NCBI GenBank assembly: GCA_032622095.1
Contig: CP136063.1
Coordinates: 270,251,426-270,315,425 of the forward strand
From: Siphonodentalium dalli
Taxonomy: Eukaryota; Mollusca; Scaphopoda; Gadilida; Siphonodentaliidae
DNA length: 64,000 nucleotides
Direction: 5' to 3'
Position numbers and translations under genes: made by a program. The notes under the pieces are model-generated. The model had not been told where the DNA came from and did no database searches. It was given only the letters and a program-made list of their open reading frames with translations. Positions 36,697 to 49,444 of this stretch are shown here, piece by piece. How positions within the stretch are numbered: the first letter of the stretch is position 1; each line of letters starts with the position of its first letter.

Positions 36697-39600
36697 AGAG
36701 AACTACTCATTAATATGTCTCAAGAGAACTACTCATCAATATGTCTAAAGAGAACTACTCATCAATATGTCCCAAGAGAACTACTCATCAATATGTCTAC
36801 AGAGAACTACTCATCAATATGTCTAAAGAGAACTAGTCATCAATATGTCACAAGAGGACTACTCATCAATATGTCTCAATAGAACTACTCATCAATATGT
36901 CCCAAGGGAACTACTCATCAATATGTCCCAAGAGAACTACTCATCAATATGTCCCAAGAGAACTACTCATCAATATGTCACAAGAGAACTACTCATTAAT
37001 ATGTCTAAAGAGAACTACTCATCAATATGTCTCAAGAGAACTACTCATTAATATGTCTCAAGAGAACTACTCATCAATATGTCCCAAGGGAACTACTCAT
37101 CAATATGTCCCAAGAGAACTACTCATCAATATGTCCCAAGAGGACTACTCACCAGTATGTCACAAGAGAACTACTCATCAATATGTCCCAAGGGAACTAC
37201 TCATCAATATGTCCCAAGAGGACTACTCACCAGTATGTCACAAGCGAACTACTCATCAATATGTCTCAAGAGAACTACTCATCAATATGTCCCAAGAGAA
37301 CTACTCATCAATATGTCTACAGAGAACTACTCATCAATATGTCTAAAGAGAACTAGTCATCAATATGTCACAAGAGGACTACTCATCAATATGTCTCAAT
37401 AGAACTACTCATCAATATGTCCCAAGGGAACTACTCATCAATATGTCCCAAGAGAACTACTCATCAATATGTCCCAAGAGAACTACTCATCAATATGTCA
37501 CAAGAGAACTACTCATTAATATGTCTAAAGAGAACTACTCATCAATATGTCTCAAGAGAACTACTCATTAATATGTCTCAAGAGAACTACTCATCAATAT
37601 GTCCCGAGGGAACTACTCATCAATATGTCCCAAGAGAACTACTCATCAATATGTCCCAAGAGGACTACTCACCAGTATGTCACAAGAGAACTACTCATCA
37701 ATATGTCCCAAGGGAACTACTCATCAATATGTCACAAGAGAACTACTCATCAATATGTCACAAGAGAACTACTCATCAATATGTCCCAAGAGAACTACTC
37801 ATCAATATGTCCCTAGAGAACTACTCATCAATATGTCCCAAGAGAACTACTCATCAATGTGTCCCAATAGAACTACTCATCAATGTGTCCCAAGAGAACT
37901 ACTCATCAATATGTCCCAAGAGAACTACTCATCAATGTGTCCCAAGAGAACTACTCATCAATATGTCACAAGAGAACTACTCATCAATATGTCCCAAGAG
38001 AACTACTCATCAATGTGTCCCAAGAGAACTACTCATCAATATGTCCCAAGAGAACTACTCATCAATATGTCCCAAGAGAACTACTCATCAATATGTCCCA
38101 AGAGAACTACTCATCAATATGTCTCAAGAGGACTACTCATCAATATGTCCCAAGAGGACTACTCATCAATATGTCTCAAGAGGACTACTCATCAATATGT
38201 CTCAAGAGAACTACTCATTAATATGTCTAAAGAGAACTACTCATTAATATGTCTAAAGAGAACTACTCATCAATATGTCTCAAGAGGACTACTCATCAAT
38301 GTGTCTCAATAGAACTACTCATCAATATGTCCCAAGGGAACTACTCATCAATATGTCTCAAGAGGACTACTCATCAATATGTCCCAAGAGGACTCCTCAT
38401 CAATATGTCTCAAGAGGACTACTCATCAATATGTCTCAAGAGAACTACTCATCAATATGTCTCAAGAGAACTACTCATCAATATGTCTCAAGAGAACTAC
38501 TCATCAATATGTCTAAAGAGGACTACTCATCAATATGTCTCAAGAGGACTACTCATTAATATGTCTAAAGAGAACTACTCATTGATATGTCTAAAGAGAA
38601 CTACTCATCAATATGTCCCAAGAGAACTACTCATCAATATGTCCCAAGAGAACTACTCATCAATATTTCCCAAGAGAACTACTCATCAATATGTCTCAAG
38701 AGAACTACTCATCAATATGTCTCAAGAGGACTACTCATCAATATGTCACAAGAGGACTACTCATCAATATGTCTCAAGAGAACTACTCATCAATATGTCT
38801 CAAGAGAACTACTCATCAATATGTCTCAAGAGAACTACTCATCAATATGTCTCAAGAGAACTACTCATCAATATGTCTCAAGAGAACTACTCATTAATAT
38901 GTCTAAAGAGAACTACTCATTAATATGTCTAAAGAGAACTACTCATCAATATGTCTCAAGAGGACTACTCATCAATGTGTCTCAATAGAACTACTCATCA
39001 ATATGTCCCAAGGGAACTACTCATCAATATGTCACAAGAGAACTACTCATCAATATGTCACAAGATAACTACTCATTAATATGTCTAAAGAGAACTACTC
39101 ATCAATATGTCTAAAGAGAACTACTCATCAATATGTCTAAAGAGAACTACTCATCAATATGTCTAAAGAGAACTACTCATTAATATGTCTAAAGAGAACT
39201 ACTCATCAATATGTCTAAAGAGAACTACTCATCAATGTGTCCCAAGAGAACTACTCATCAATATGTCCCAAGAGAACTACTCATCAATATGTCCCAAGAG
39301 AACTACTCATCAATGTGTCCCAAGAGAACTACTCATCAATATGTCTCAAGAGAACTACTCATCAATATGTCACAAGAGGACTACTCATCAATGTGTCCCA
39401 AGAGAACTACTCATCAATATGTCCCAAGAGGACTACTCATTAATATGTCTCAAGAGAACTACTCATCAATATGTCTCAAGAGGACTACTCATCAATATGT
39501 CTCAAGAGGACTACTCATCAATATGTCTCAAGAGGACTACTCATCAATATGTCTAAAGAGAACTACTCATCAATGTGTCCCAAGAGAACTACTCATCAAT

Positions 39601-42600
39601 ATGTCCCAAGAGAACTACTCATCAATATGTCCCAAGAGAACTACTCATCAATATGTCTAAAGAGAACTACTCATCAATGTGTCCCAAGAGAACTACTCAT
39701 CAATATGTCTAAAGAGAACTACTCATCAATGTGTCCCAAGAGAACTACTCATCAATATGTCCCAAGAGAACTACTCATCAATATGTCCCAAGAGAACTAC
39801 TCATCATTATGTCTCAAGAGAACTACTCATCAATGTGTCCCAAGAGAACTACTCATCAATATGTCTAAAGAGAACTACTCATCAATGTGTCCCAAGAGAA
39901 CTACTCATCAATATGTCTAAAGAGAACTACTCATCAATGTGTCCCAAGAGAACTACTCATCAATATGTCCCAAGAGAACTACTCATCAATGTGTCCCAAG
40001 AGAACTACTCATCAATATGTCTCAAGAGAACTACTCATCAATATGTCACAAGAGGACTACTCATCAATGTGTCCCAAGAGAACTACTCATCAATATGTCC
40101 CAAGAGGACTACTCATTAATATGTCTCAAGAGAACTACTCATCAATATGTCTCAAGAGGACTACTCATCAGTATGTCTCAAGAGGACTACTCATCAATAT
40201 GTCTCAAGAGGACTACTCATCAATATGTCCCAAGAGAACTACTCATCAATATGTCTCAAGAGGACTACTCATCAATATGTCCCAAGAGAACTACTCATCA
40301 ATATGTCCCAAGAGGACTACTCATCAATATGTCACAAGAGGACTACTCATCAATATGTCTCAAGAGGACTACTCATCAATATGTCTCAAGAGGACTACTC
40401 ATCAGTATGTCTCAAGAGGACTACTCATCAATATGTCTCAAGAGGACTACTCATCAATATGTCCCAAGAGAACTACTCATCAATATGTCTCAAGAGGACT
40501 ACTCATCAATATGTCCCAAGAGAACTACTCATCAATATTTCCCAAGAGGACTACTCATTAATATGTCTAAAGAGAACTACTCATTAATATGTCTCAAGAG
40601 GACTACTCATCAATATGTCTCAAGAGAACTACTCACTAATATGTCTCAAGAGGACTACTCATCAATATGTCTCAAGAGAACTACTCATCAATATGTCACA
40701 AGAGGACTACTCATCAATATGTCTCAAGAGGACTACTCATCAATATGTCCCATGAGAACTACTCATCAATATGTCTCAAGAGGACTACTCATCAATATGT
40801 CCCAAGAGAACTACTCATCAATATGTCCCAAGAGGACTACTCATCAATATGTCTCAAGAGGACTACTCATCAGTATGTCTCAAGAGGACTACTCATCAAT
40901 ATGTCTCAAGAGGACTACTCATCAATATGTCCCAAGAGAACTACTCATCAATATGTCTCAAGAGGACTACTCATCAATATGTCCCAAGAGAACTAGTCAT
41001 CAATATGTCCCAAGAGGACTACTCATCAATATGTCACAAGAGGACTACTCATCAATATGTCTCAAGAGGACTACTCATCAATATGTCCCAAGAGGACTCC
41101 TCATCAATATGTCTCAAGAGGACTACTCATCAATATGTCCCAAGAGGACTACTCATCAATATGTCCCAAGAGAACTACTCATCAATATGTCCCAAGAGGA
41201 CTACTCATCAATATGTCCCAAGAGAACTACTCATCAATATGTCCCAAGAGGACTACTCATCAATATGTCACAAGAGGACTACTCATCAATATGTCTCAAG
41301 AGGACTACTCATCAATATGTCTCAAGAGGACTACTCATCAATATGTCCCAAGAGAACTACTCATCAATATGTCCCAAGAGGACTACTCATCAATATGTCA
41401 CAAGAGGACTACTCATCAATATGTCTCAAGAGGACTACTCATCAATATGTCTCAAGAGGACTACTCATCAATATGTCCCAAGAGAACTACTCATCAATAT
41501 ATCTCAAGAGGACTACTCATCAATATGTCTCAAGAGGACTACTCATCAGTATGTCTCAAGAGGACTACTCATCAATATGTCTCAAGAGGACTACTCATCA
41601 ATATGTCCCAAGAGAACTACTCATCAATATGTCTCAAGAGGACTACTCATCAATATGTCCCAAGAGAACTACTCATCAATATGTCCCAAGAGGACTACTC
41701 ATCAATATGTCACAAGAGGACTACTCATCAATATGTCTCAAGAGGACTACTCATCAATATGTCCCAAGAGAACTACTCATCAATATGTCCCAAGAGAACT
41801 ACTCATCAATATGTCCCAAGAGGACTACTCATCAATATGTCCCAAGAGGACTACTCATCAATATGTCTCAAGAGGACTACTCATCAATATGTCCCAAGAG
41901 GACTACTCATCAATATGTCTCAAGAGGACTACTCATCAATATGTCTCAAGAGGACTACTCATCAATATGTCTCAAGAGGACTACTCATCAATATGTCTCA
42001 AGAGGACTACTCATCAATATGTCCCAAGAGGACTACTCATCAATATGTCTCAAGAGGACTACTCATCAATATGTCCCAAGAGAACTACTCATCAATATGT
42101 CCCAAGAGAACTACTCATCAATATGTCCCAAGAGAACTACTCATCAATATGTCCCAAGAGGACTACTCATCAATATGTCTCAAGAGGACTACTCATCAAT
42201 ATGTCCCAAGAGAACTACTCATCAATATGTCCCAAGAGGACTACTCATCAATATGTCCGAAGAGAACTACTCATCAATATGTCCCAAGAGAACTACTCAT
42301 TAATATGTCTCAAGAGAACTACTCATCAATATGTCTCAAGAGGACTACTCATCAATATGTCTCAAGAGGACTACTCATCAATGTGTCCCAAGAGAACTAC
42401 TCATCAATATGTCTCAAGAGAACTACTCATCAATATGTCTAAAGAGAACTACTCATCAATATGTCTCAATAGAACTACTCATCAATATGTCCCAAGGGAA
42501 CTACTCATCAATATGTCCCAAGAGAACTACTCATCAATATGTCACAAGAGAACTACTCATTAATATGTCTAAAGCGAACTACTCATCAATATGTCTAAAG

Positions 42601-43638
42601 AGAACTACTCATCAATATGTCTAAAGAGAACTACTCATCAATATGTCTAAAGAGAACTACTCATTAATATGTCTAAAGAGAACTACTCATCAATATGTCT
42701 AAAGAGAACTACTCATCAATATGTCTCAAGAGAACTACTCATTAATATGTCTCAAGAGAACTACTCATCAATATGTCACAAGAGAACTACTCATCAATAT
42801 GTCCCAAGAGAACTACTCATCAATATGTCACAAGAGAACTACTCATCAATATGTCCCAAGAGAACTACTCATCAATATGTCCCAAGAGAACTACTCATCA
42901 ATATGTCCCAAGAGAACTACTCATCAATATGTCTAAAGAGAACTACTCATTAATATGTCTCAAGAGAACTACTCATTAATATGTCTCAAGAGAACTACTC
43001 ATTAATATGTCCCAAGAGAACTACTCATCAATATGTCCCAAGAGAACTACTCATCAATATGTCCCAAGAGAACTACTCATCAATATGTCTAAAGAGAACT
43101 ACTCATCAATATGTCTCAAGAGAACTACTCATTAATATGTCTCAAGAGAACTACTCATCAATATGTCTAAAGAGAACTACTCATCAATATGTTACAAGGG
43201 AACTACTCATCAATATGTCCCAAGAGAACTACTCATCAATATGTCCCAAGAGAACTACTCATCAATATGTCTAAAGAGAACTACTTATCAATATGTCACC
43301 AGGGAACTACTCATCAATATGTCCCAAGAGAACTACTCATCAATATGTCTCAAGAGAACTACTCATCAATATGTCTCAAGAGAACTACTCATCAATATGT
43401 CCCAAGAGAACTACTCATCAATATGTCCCAAGAGAACTACTCATCAATATGTCCCAAGAGAACTACTCATCAATATGTCTCAAGAGAACTACTCATTAAT
43501 ATGTCTAAAGAGAACTACTCATCAATATGTCCCTAGATAACTACTCATCAATATGTCCCTAGATAACTACTCATCAATATGTCTCAAGAGAACTACTCAT
43601 CAATATGTCACAAGAGAACTACTCATCAATATGTCCCA
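36697..43638 (+). repeat. Higher-order duplication, copy 2 (6,942 bp)
   Basis: Directly follows copy 1. The corresponding frames have identical lengths (874, 510, 461, 276 and 237 residues in both) at constant offset 6,942. Identity fades after about 43640, where extra CCCTAGATAAC-type units appear. Confidence 0.9.
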
Positions 43639-44410
43639 AGAGAACTACTCATCAATATGTCCCAAGAGAACTACTCATCAATATGTCTAAAGAGAACTAC
43701 TCATCAATATGTCCCTAGATAACTACTCATCAATATGTCTCAAGAGAACTACTCATCAATATGTCACAAGAGAACTACTCATCAATATGTCCCAAGAGAA
43801 CTACTCATCAATATGTCTCAAGAGAACTACTCATTAATATGTCTAAAGAGAACTACTCATCAATATGTCCCTAGATAACTACTCATCAATATGTCTCAAG
43901 ACGACTACTCATCAATGTGTCCCTAGATAACTACTCATCAATATGTCTCAAGAGGACTACTCATCAATATGTCTCAAGAGAACTACTCATCAATATGTCA
44001 CAAGAGAACTACTCATCAATATGTCTAAAGAGAACTACTCATCAATATGTCTAAAGAGAACTACTCATCAATATGTCTCAATAGAACTACTCATCAATAT
44101 GTCTCAAGAGAACTACTCATCAATATGTCTCAAGAGAACTACTCATCAATATGTCTCAAGAGAACTACTCATCAATATGTCTAAAGAGAACTACTCATCA
44201 ATATGTCACAAGGGAACTACTCATCAATATGTCCCAAGAGAACTACTCATCAATATGTCCCAAGGGAACTACTCATCAATATGCCCCAATATAACTACTC
44301 ATCAATATGTCACAAGGGAACTACTCATCAATATGTCACAAGAGAACTACTAATCAATATGTCACAAGAGAACTACTGATCAATATGTCCGAAGAGAACT
44401 ACTCATCAAT

Positions 44411-44615
44411 GATTATTTAGTAAAGAACTGGTCCAAACCACTTGGATATGCGGATCCCCAAATTAATGATAACTTACGTGAAATTTCAGTCTTGTCCGAG
44501 GATCAAAATATAACGACAAATGCGTGAAATACGCGGAATTTATTTTTCAGAAAAATTGATTGGGAGAGAGGCCGGTGTGAGTTGTCAAACATATGGGCTC
44601 CGACCCCTCTTGCAA
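44411..44615. other. Right flank of the giant array
   Basis: GATTATTTAGTAAAGAA directly after the last unit matches 16703-16720. The rest is unassigned. Confidence 0.45.
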
Positions 44616-44619
44616 TATT

Positions 44620-44895
44620 ATATTACAACTAGCTGATTTGTCCGACTTCGTCCGGGCTTTTTAGGGATTTCTTTGTGATCGCCTCCGTCTGAGGAGAAAG
44701 AAAAAAACTATTGTTTGATCGGTCTAGAAACATGCCTATATGAGGTCAAGGTCAAGGACACGGTCTCACATGAAATTGGAACCGCCCATATTGTTCCCAG
44801 ACTCAAAGTAGGCCTACATGCCAAATTTGAGTCGGATCGGTCAAGCAGTTTTCGAGTCTATATACCAAACATACAGCCACAAAGACAGACAGAAG
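44620..44895 (+). mobile_element. Possible RTE-type LINE/SINE 3' tail
   Basis: ACTAGCTGATTTGTCCGACT near the start and CCAAATTTGAGTCGGATCGG ... AGCAGTTTTCGAG followed by ACAAAGACAGACAG at the end follow the layout of RTE-related 3' tails and their SINEs in invertebrates (a 'given a query angle, plus 1/2 side' type tail ending in CAGACAGA). The 67-codon frame at 44715-44918 is not a gene. Identification rests on remembered tail style, so it is tentative. Confidence 0.35.
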
Positions 44896-45330
44896 TTCCA
44901 AAAATATATAGGAGATAAAGTATATTTAAAGGCACTTGGCGGTTTGAATAACCAAATGAAGTGATCAAATTAAGAAAGTTCGGGTCCAGACCCCGTTCTT
45001 CGGCATGGGCCAATACAGCGCGTTCCTTGTTATTCTATTCCCGATAAGGTAGAAATAAAGAGCATTTCTTTCACTTATGTGTAATTGAAAAATACAGGAA
45101 AAATAGCTGATGCATTGGTATGTATTTTTCAGTGCATATGACGCCGGATAGCAATATTTATATATCAGCATGTATCAGCATATCTTATACCTTCTTAAAA
45201 TTACGTCGATAAAATGAATAAGTTCGTATGGGCCGCGTCTTCAGTCCGAAACAATAAAGAGCGTTTATGCTCAGCTTTATGGCGTTTGTCTCGCTTATGT
45301 GCGAAAAACGTAATTAGAACCCGACTGAAA
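44896..45330. other. Non-coding stretch, nothing recognised
   Basis: Starts with TTAAAGGCACTTGGCGG (44926), reminiscent of the family 1 MITE end, but no matching right end was found. Confidence 0.3.
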
Positions 45331-45630
45331 TGTTTAGACTGGACGATTTGGACCCAGATTATAACCTGATTGGGTTTAGACTGGGCGGTTTGGACCCAGA
45401 TTATAACCTGATTGGGTTTAGACTGGGCGGTTTGAACCCAGATTATAACCTGATTGGGTTTAGACTGGGCGGTTTGGACCCAGATTATAACCTGATTGGG
45501 TTTAGACTGGGCGGTTTGGACCCAGATTATAACCTGATTGGGTTTAGACTGGACGGTTTGGACATAGACTATAACCTGATTGGGTTTAGACTGGGCGGTT
45601 TGGAACCAGATTAGAACCCGACTGGGACGT
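45331..45630. repeat. 42-bp tandem repeat, about 7 copies
   Basis: The unit GTTTAGACTGGGCGGTTTGG+ACCCAGATTATAACCTGATTGG is 14 codons long, giving a 94-residue open frame with a 14-residue period. The last unit degenerates. I treat it as a minisatellite. Confidence 0.95.
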
Positions 45631-46663
45631 TCTCATATGTACCCGATGTCCAGTTTTCTTACCAGTCTGCCAATAATTTATTAGTATTCAATTCACCAAT
45701 CGACGACCCTCCTGACGAGTGATACCGCTCATTACGCCATATACTATGGGTTTTTACTGCTACGCTGATCTGGCCTTGCCAGTGGAACGATGAGAATATC
45801 TGACAGGACAGCACATTTCGGGTTTCACGCGATGTGAGTTATTTTAGGAAATTGTAGTAAGGCAGATCTGACCGTGTCAATGGAGCTATAGAGGATATCT
45901 CGCAGGACAGCACATTTCGGGTTTACGCGGATGTATCTTCATTGTTGCATTGTAACTTTTATCACAGTGTTAATTGCTTTCGATGTTTACATATGGACAA
46001 TGGGGCCACTCTTGAAGATTTTATTGCGGGAGCACAATGCATAACATAACAGCTAACATTGCTGATGACGTATGTCTCAGCAGTAACGTAGAATAAAGGT
46101 CGTATTGCGAAGTATCGGGCGTGTATTTAATCCCATTAGAATATTTTTGGTCCGCATTTAGAGGCTTTCTGGTGTGGTGAATGAGAAAACTGTATTAAGC
46201 AGTATTTTGTTATAATTTAAAGGATTAGTTGCCTAATAATATGATCTTGAGGGCTTACCACTTATGACTATACGGTTTTCTTGTTTATATAGACCCGTGT
46301 GCCAGTAATCTGACTGGGGAAAATGGAGTAAGCATTCGGGATTCAATTAGAGATATTTTGATGCCATAAATTAGAATAATTATGTAAAATGTATTCTCTC
46401 GTACGATAAATTTATATGACTTGCTTAGTGTTATTTAAATGATTCAGGCAACACGGTAATGGAAAGGACTTCAAGCACTTAGCGCCAATATAGAACAACC
46501 GATATACATGATGGTTTAAGTCGGGGGGAGCCTGGACTAGGGAACCATATTTGAGCTTCATCCAATCAATGGTAGAGGCTCCGACACTAATATAAATCAA
46601 TTAAATTCCATTTTGAAGTTACAAACGGAATTATGGAAAGACAGAGCGCATTTTACCACGACA
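45631..46663. other. Non-coding stretch with short direct repeats
   Basis: GGACAGCACATTTCGGGTTT occurs twice (about 45807 and 45904). The segment 46232-46290 resembles 4436-4495. No gene is supportable. Confidence 0.4.
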
Positions 46664-47087
46664 ATATGTGACCCGCCATATCAAATCCAGTCGTAAATCG
46701 GGATTTTTTTTTACCCTGTGCCAATGCATTCTCTTATATATGCGAGTCGACCATAGGTCGCCTCGCATATATAAGAGAATGCATTGGCCTAACAATTTTT
46801 TACAATTTTAATAATTTTTTCTTGTATTCTTTAACAATTTTATAATTTCACCCATACAGAGCCCCAGACAAACATGAGCAGACGACACTCTTCTATATGC
46901 TTCTATATATGCGTGGGTCTCCATGCAGGGTAATGGATGTTTTTTATTTTATGTCCTAAAAATTATAAGAAACATTTATTTAAAAAATGTTAGGCCAATG
47001 TATTCTCTTATATATGCGAGGCGACCTATTGGCACAGGGTAAAAAAATCCCGACTTACGACTGGATTTGATATGGCGGGTCACATAT
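46664..47087. mobile_element. Double-hairpin MITE with a second type of end (copy B1)
   Basis: The outer ends are ATATGTGACCCGCCATATCA+AATCCAGTCGTAA and the exact inverse, about 45 bp, quite unlike the TTAACCCTTT ends of family A. Inside, directly after TTTTTTACCC, comes the same hairpin core (TGTGCCAATGCATTCTCTTA). The interior also holds a CAGAGCCCCAGACAAACATG segment not present in family A, and hairpin 2 is partly deleted. Confidence 0.8.
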
Positions 47088-47176
47088 AGAGTCGGCTATA
47101 TAACATCGACCCGAATGAAAACATACACGTCTATATGACGTCGTTCCCGTGACAGTGTTCAGTGCGTAAAATAATG

Positions 47177-47260
47177 CAAATATACCCAAATATACCCAAA
47201 TATACCCAAATATACCCAAATATACCCAAATATACCCAAATATACCCAAATATACCCAAA
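47177..47260. repeat. 11/10-bp repeat CAAATATACCC, about 8 copies
   Basis: AAATATACCC repeats eight times with a 10-bp period, giving a minus-strand WVYLGIFGYI reading that is an artefact. Nothing else was seen from 47088 to 47514. Confidence 0.9.
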
Positions 47261-47514
47261 TATGAAAATCTGAAAGACTGACATTTGGGCTAACTTTTTT
47301 ATGCAAAAAAAAAATCATATATCATGCAGGGATTTCTTTTAAATCGCGTGCGTTTTCGATACTATGGTCAAAACCGGATTAAAAGAATACTGTAATTTTT
47401 CAGACCACAGCACATAAACTTCACTACTAAGGGATACCTTCTGTGGCAGCGGCTCTTTTGCATATGGGAATTTATAGGGACGATGTGTGGTCTATTGTTA
47501 TGTATAAGATTTTG

Positions 47515-47889
47515 TTTACCCTGTGCCAATGCATTCTCTTATATATGCGAGTCGACCATAGGTCGCCTCGTATATATAAGAGAATGCATTGGCCTAACAA
47601 TTTTTTAATAATTTGTTCTTGTATTCTTTAACAATTTTATAATTTCACTCATACAGAGCCCCAGACAAACATGAGCAGACGACACTCTTCTATATGCTTC
47701 AATATATGCATGGGGCTCCCTGCAGGGTAATGGATGTTTTTTTAATTTTATGTCCTAAAAATTGTAAGAAACATTTATTTAAAAAACATGATAAAAAATT
47801 GTTAAGCCAATGCATTCTCTTATATATGCGAGGCGACCTATGGTCGACTCGCATATATAAGAGAATGCATTGGCACAGGGTAAAAAAAT
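47515..47889. mobile_element. Double-hairpin MITE, bare core (copy C1)
   Basis: Hairpin 1, AT spacer, the CAGAGCCCCAGACAAACATG insert and hairpin 2, bounded only by TTTACCCTGTGCC and GGCACAGGGTAAA, with neither the TTAACCCTTT nor the GTGACCCGCC outer parts. This suggests the core can move by itself, with TA as a possible target site. Confidence 0.75.
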
Positions 47890-48027
47890 AATTGTGAACA
47901 CACACCAGTGTTCAAACAAGGCTCAAACTCTATTGGTTATCTCCTAGAGTTTCCTCTCGCTTCAGCGGGGGCGCTCCGAGCCCAGCCAATACGCCAAGGA
48001 TTATATAGAAACTATATGTAATCGGGT

Positions 48028-48632
48028 TATCGGGGTTCACGATTAGATGGCAAGTGACATCTAATCGCGAGCACAGGTGGCACGTGGTGTTCGATTGAAT
48101 ATCAGAATGTTGGATATCATATAATCCCATATCCCATAATATGTCAAATATAGCGAATTATGAAATACAACGAGAAAGCGAAATAGAAAAATAGAGCGAA
48201 ATAGAGCGAAATAGCGCGAAATAGGAAAATACAGCGAAATAGCGCGAAATATAGAGGGAAATATAGAAATAGGAAATTATGTTTATAAACGAAATAACGG
48301 AGATATTTGAAGAAGTGTTTTTTGACGAAATAACGGACATATTTGAAGAAGTGTTTTGACGAAATAACGGACATATTTGAAGAAGTGTTTTAAAGAGCGT
48401 AACCCAAACCTCCAAAAGCACACCCACCCAATAGAAGAATTTGACTTATATTTCACCAAAGTTGATCTATTGTGGTGTTGCAAATTGCAATTTCTAATAT
48501 ACAAATCGCCGTTATTTCATTCTTTATAGAGTTATTACCCTTCAGATTAAATATGATATTCAATCGAAGCCATGCGTGCTTCCCGTGGTCGCGATTATAT
48601 GCCAATAGCCATCTAATCTGAGCATCCCGGTA
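48028..48632. mobile_element. Inverted-repeat element enclosing minisatellites
   Basis: The left arm (GATTAGATGGCAAGTGACAT, TAATCGCGAGCAC, TTCGATTGAATATCA) is matched in inverse by the right arm (TGATATTCAATCGAAGCC, GTGGTCGCGATTATA, GCCATCTAATCTGAG). The arms are about 90 bp. The interior contains the repeats at 48160-48390. Confidence 0.65.
48160..48390. repeat. Two short tandem repeats (GAAATAGAGC and 35-bp GAAATAACGG)
   Basis: From 48165 to 48270 the motif GAAATAGAGC/GAAATAGCGC repeats irregularly. From 48285 to 48390 GAAATAACGGACATATTTGA+AGAAGTGTTTT repeats three times. Confidence 0.85.
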
Positions 48633-49056
48633 CAATGGTCCTGCGTAGTTGCCTTGATGCTGGTGGGTCCTACTAAATCATAACGATGTTTGTGTGTTAA
48701 ATTTATGCTCTTTATACAATGCACCATTATTGTTTTCTAAAGTTGTCTGTTTTCCAGGTGTTTGGCTAATCCGAACGATTTGAGAAAAAGCCAGTGTATA
48801 TACACCAGGCATTCATGAACATATATATTTAAAAATATTTTAATAGTGACTGCTCTACTGTCGCAAAATGACACGAAAAGCCATCTTAATTGCTGTATGG
48901 TCGCTTTGCAACAACCAAAAATACCGTTATTAACAATTTTACAAAATACCTGTATATGTTTTTGAATGTTCTATTCACATAATACTTCATGGGTTTCCTT
49001 GAATTCGTTAAAATTAGGCAATACCGGCGGCATCATCCTTAACAGTATCATCATCC
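48633..49056. other. Non-coding stretch, nothing recognised
   Basis: No supportable feature. Confidence 0.4.
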
Positions 49057-49444
49057 TTAACCCTTTACCCAACAGAAGGCCCTGTGCCAGTGCATTCTCT
49101 TATATATGCGAGTCGACCATAGGTCGCCTCGCATATATAAGAGAATGCATTAGCTTAACACATTAAAAATTATAAAATTGTTAAAGAATGTAAGAAAAAA
49201 TGTTAAAAAAAGATTTTTTTTAGGCCAATGCATTCTCTTATATATGCGAGGCGACCTATGGTCGACTCGCATATATAAGAGAATGCATTGGCACAGGGCA
49301 TACTGTAACTATCACAATGTGGTCAAGGAGCCGGTTCCAATGATATCCATATTTGTATGGTTTTATTGAGACAGACCGAAGATATTTTAGGCTGTTGAAG
49401 CTTTATTTGGCCGGTTTTGGCCGGTTTGTTGGGTAAAGGGTTAA
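49057..49444 (-). mobile_element. piggyBac-like double-hairpin MITE, copy A3
   Basis: TTAACCCTTTACCCAACAGA on the left and TGTTGGGTAAAGGGTTAA on the right, inverted relative to copy A1. Both hairpins are almost perfect, which makes it one of the youngest copies here. Confidence 0.87.

Larger units (their letters stand above)
28082..44410. repeat. Giant 26-bp satellite array, about 628 units
   Basis: The unit is GTCCCAAGAGAACTACTCAT+CAATAT, 26 bp, running without interruption for 16.3 kb. Variation sits mainly at the GTC(CC/TC/AC/TA)A site, at AGAGAAC/AGAGGAC, CATCAAT/CATTAAT and ATATGTC/ATGTGTC. Because 26 is not divisible by three, each frame cycles with a 78-bp (26-residue) period; the canonical unit has no stop in any plus frame, so frames of up to 874 residues arise in all three phases. 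Stops come only from single-base variants such as CAATAG, CTAGATAAC or CATTAATATG context shifts. Confidence 0.97.

Noticed and set aside
28239-44353. Dozens of long plus-strand open frames (up to 874 residues) with a 26-residue period
   Set aside because: They are the 26-bp satellite read in three rotating phases; all frames are equally open, starts and stops come from random unit variants, and no signal peptide, splice or promoter context supports translation.
28082-44410. CRISPR-like array
   Set aside because: The repeats are contiguous with no unique spacers, and the surrounding DNA is animal-like with no cas genes.
45330-45614. 94-residue protein with 14-residue repeats
   Set aside because: Frame of a 42-bp minisatellite; too short and without gene context.
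47443-49369. Repeated small frames with the text ILLYMRVDHRSPRIYKRMHW
   Set aside because: They come from the palindromic hairpins of the MITE, which read similarly on both strands; recurrence reflects element copies, not a gene family.
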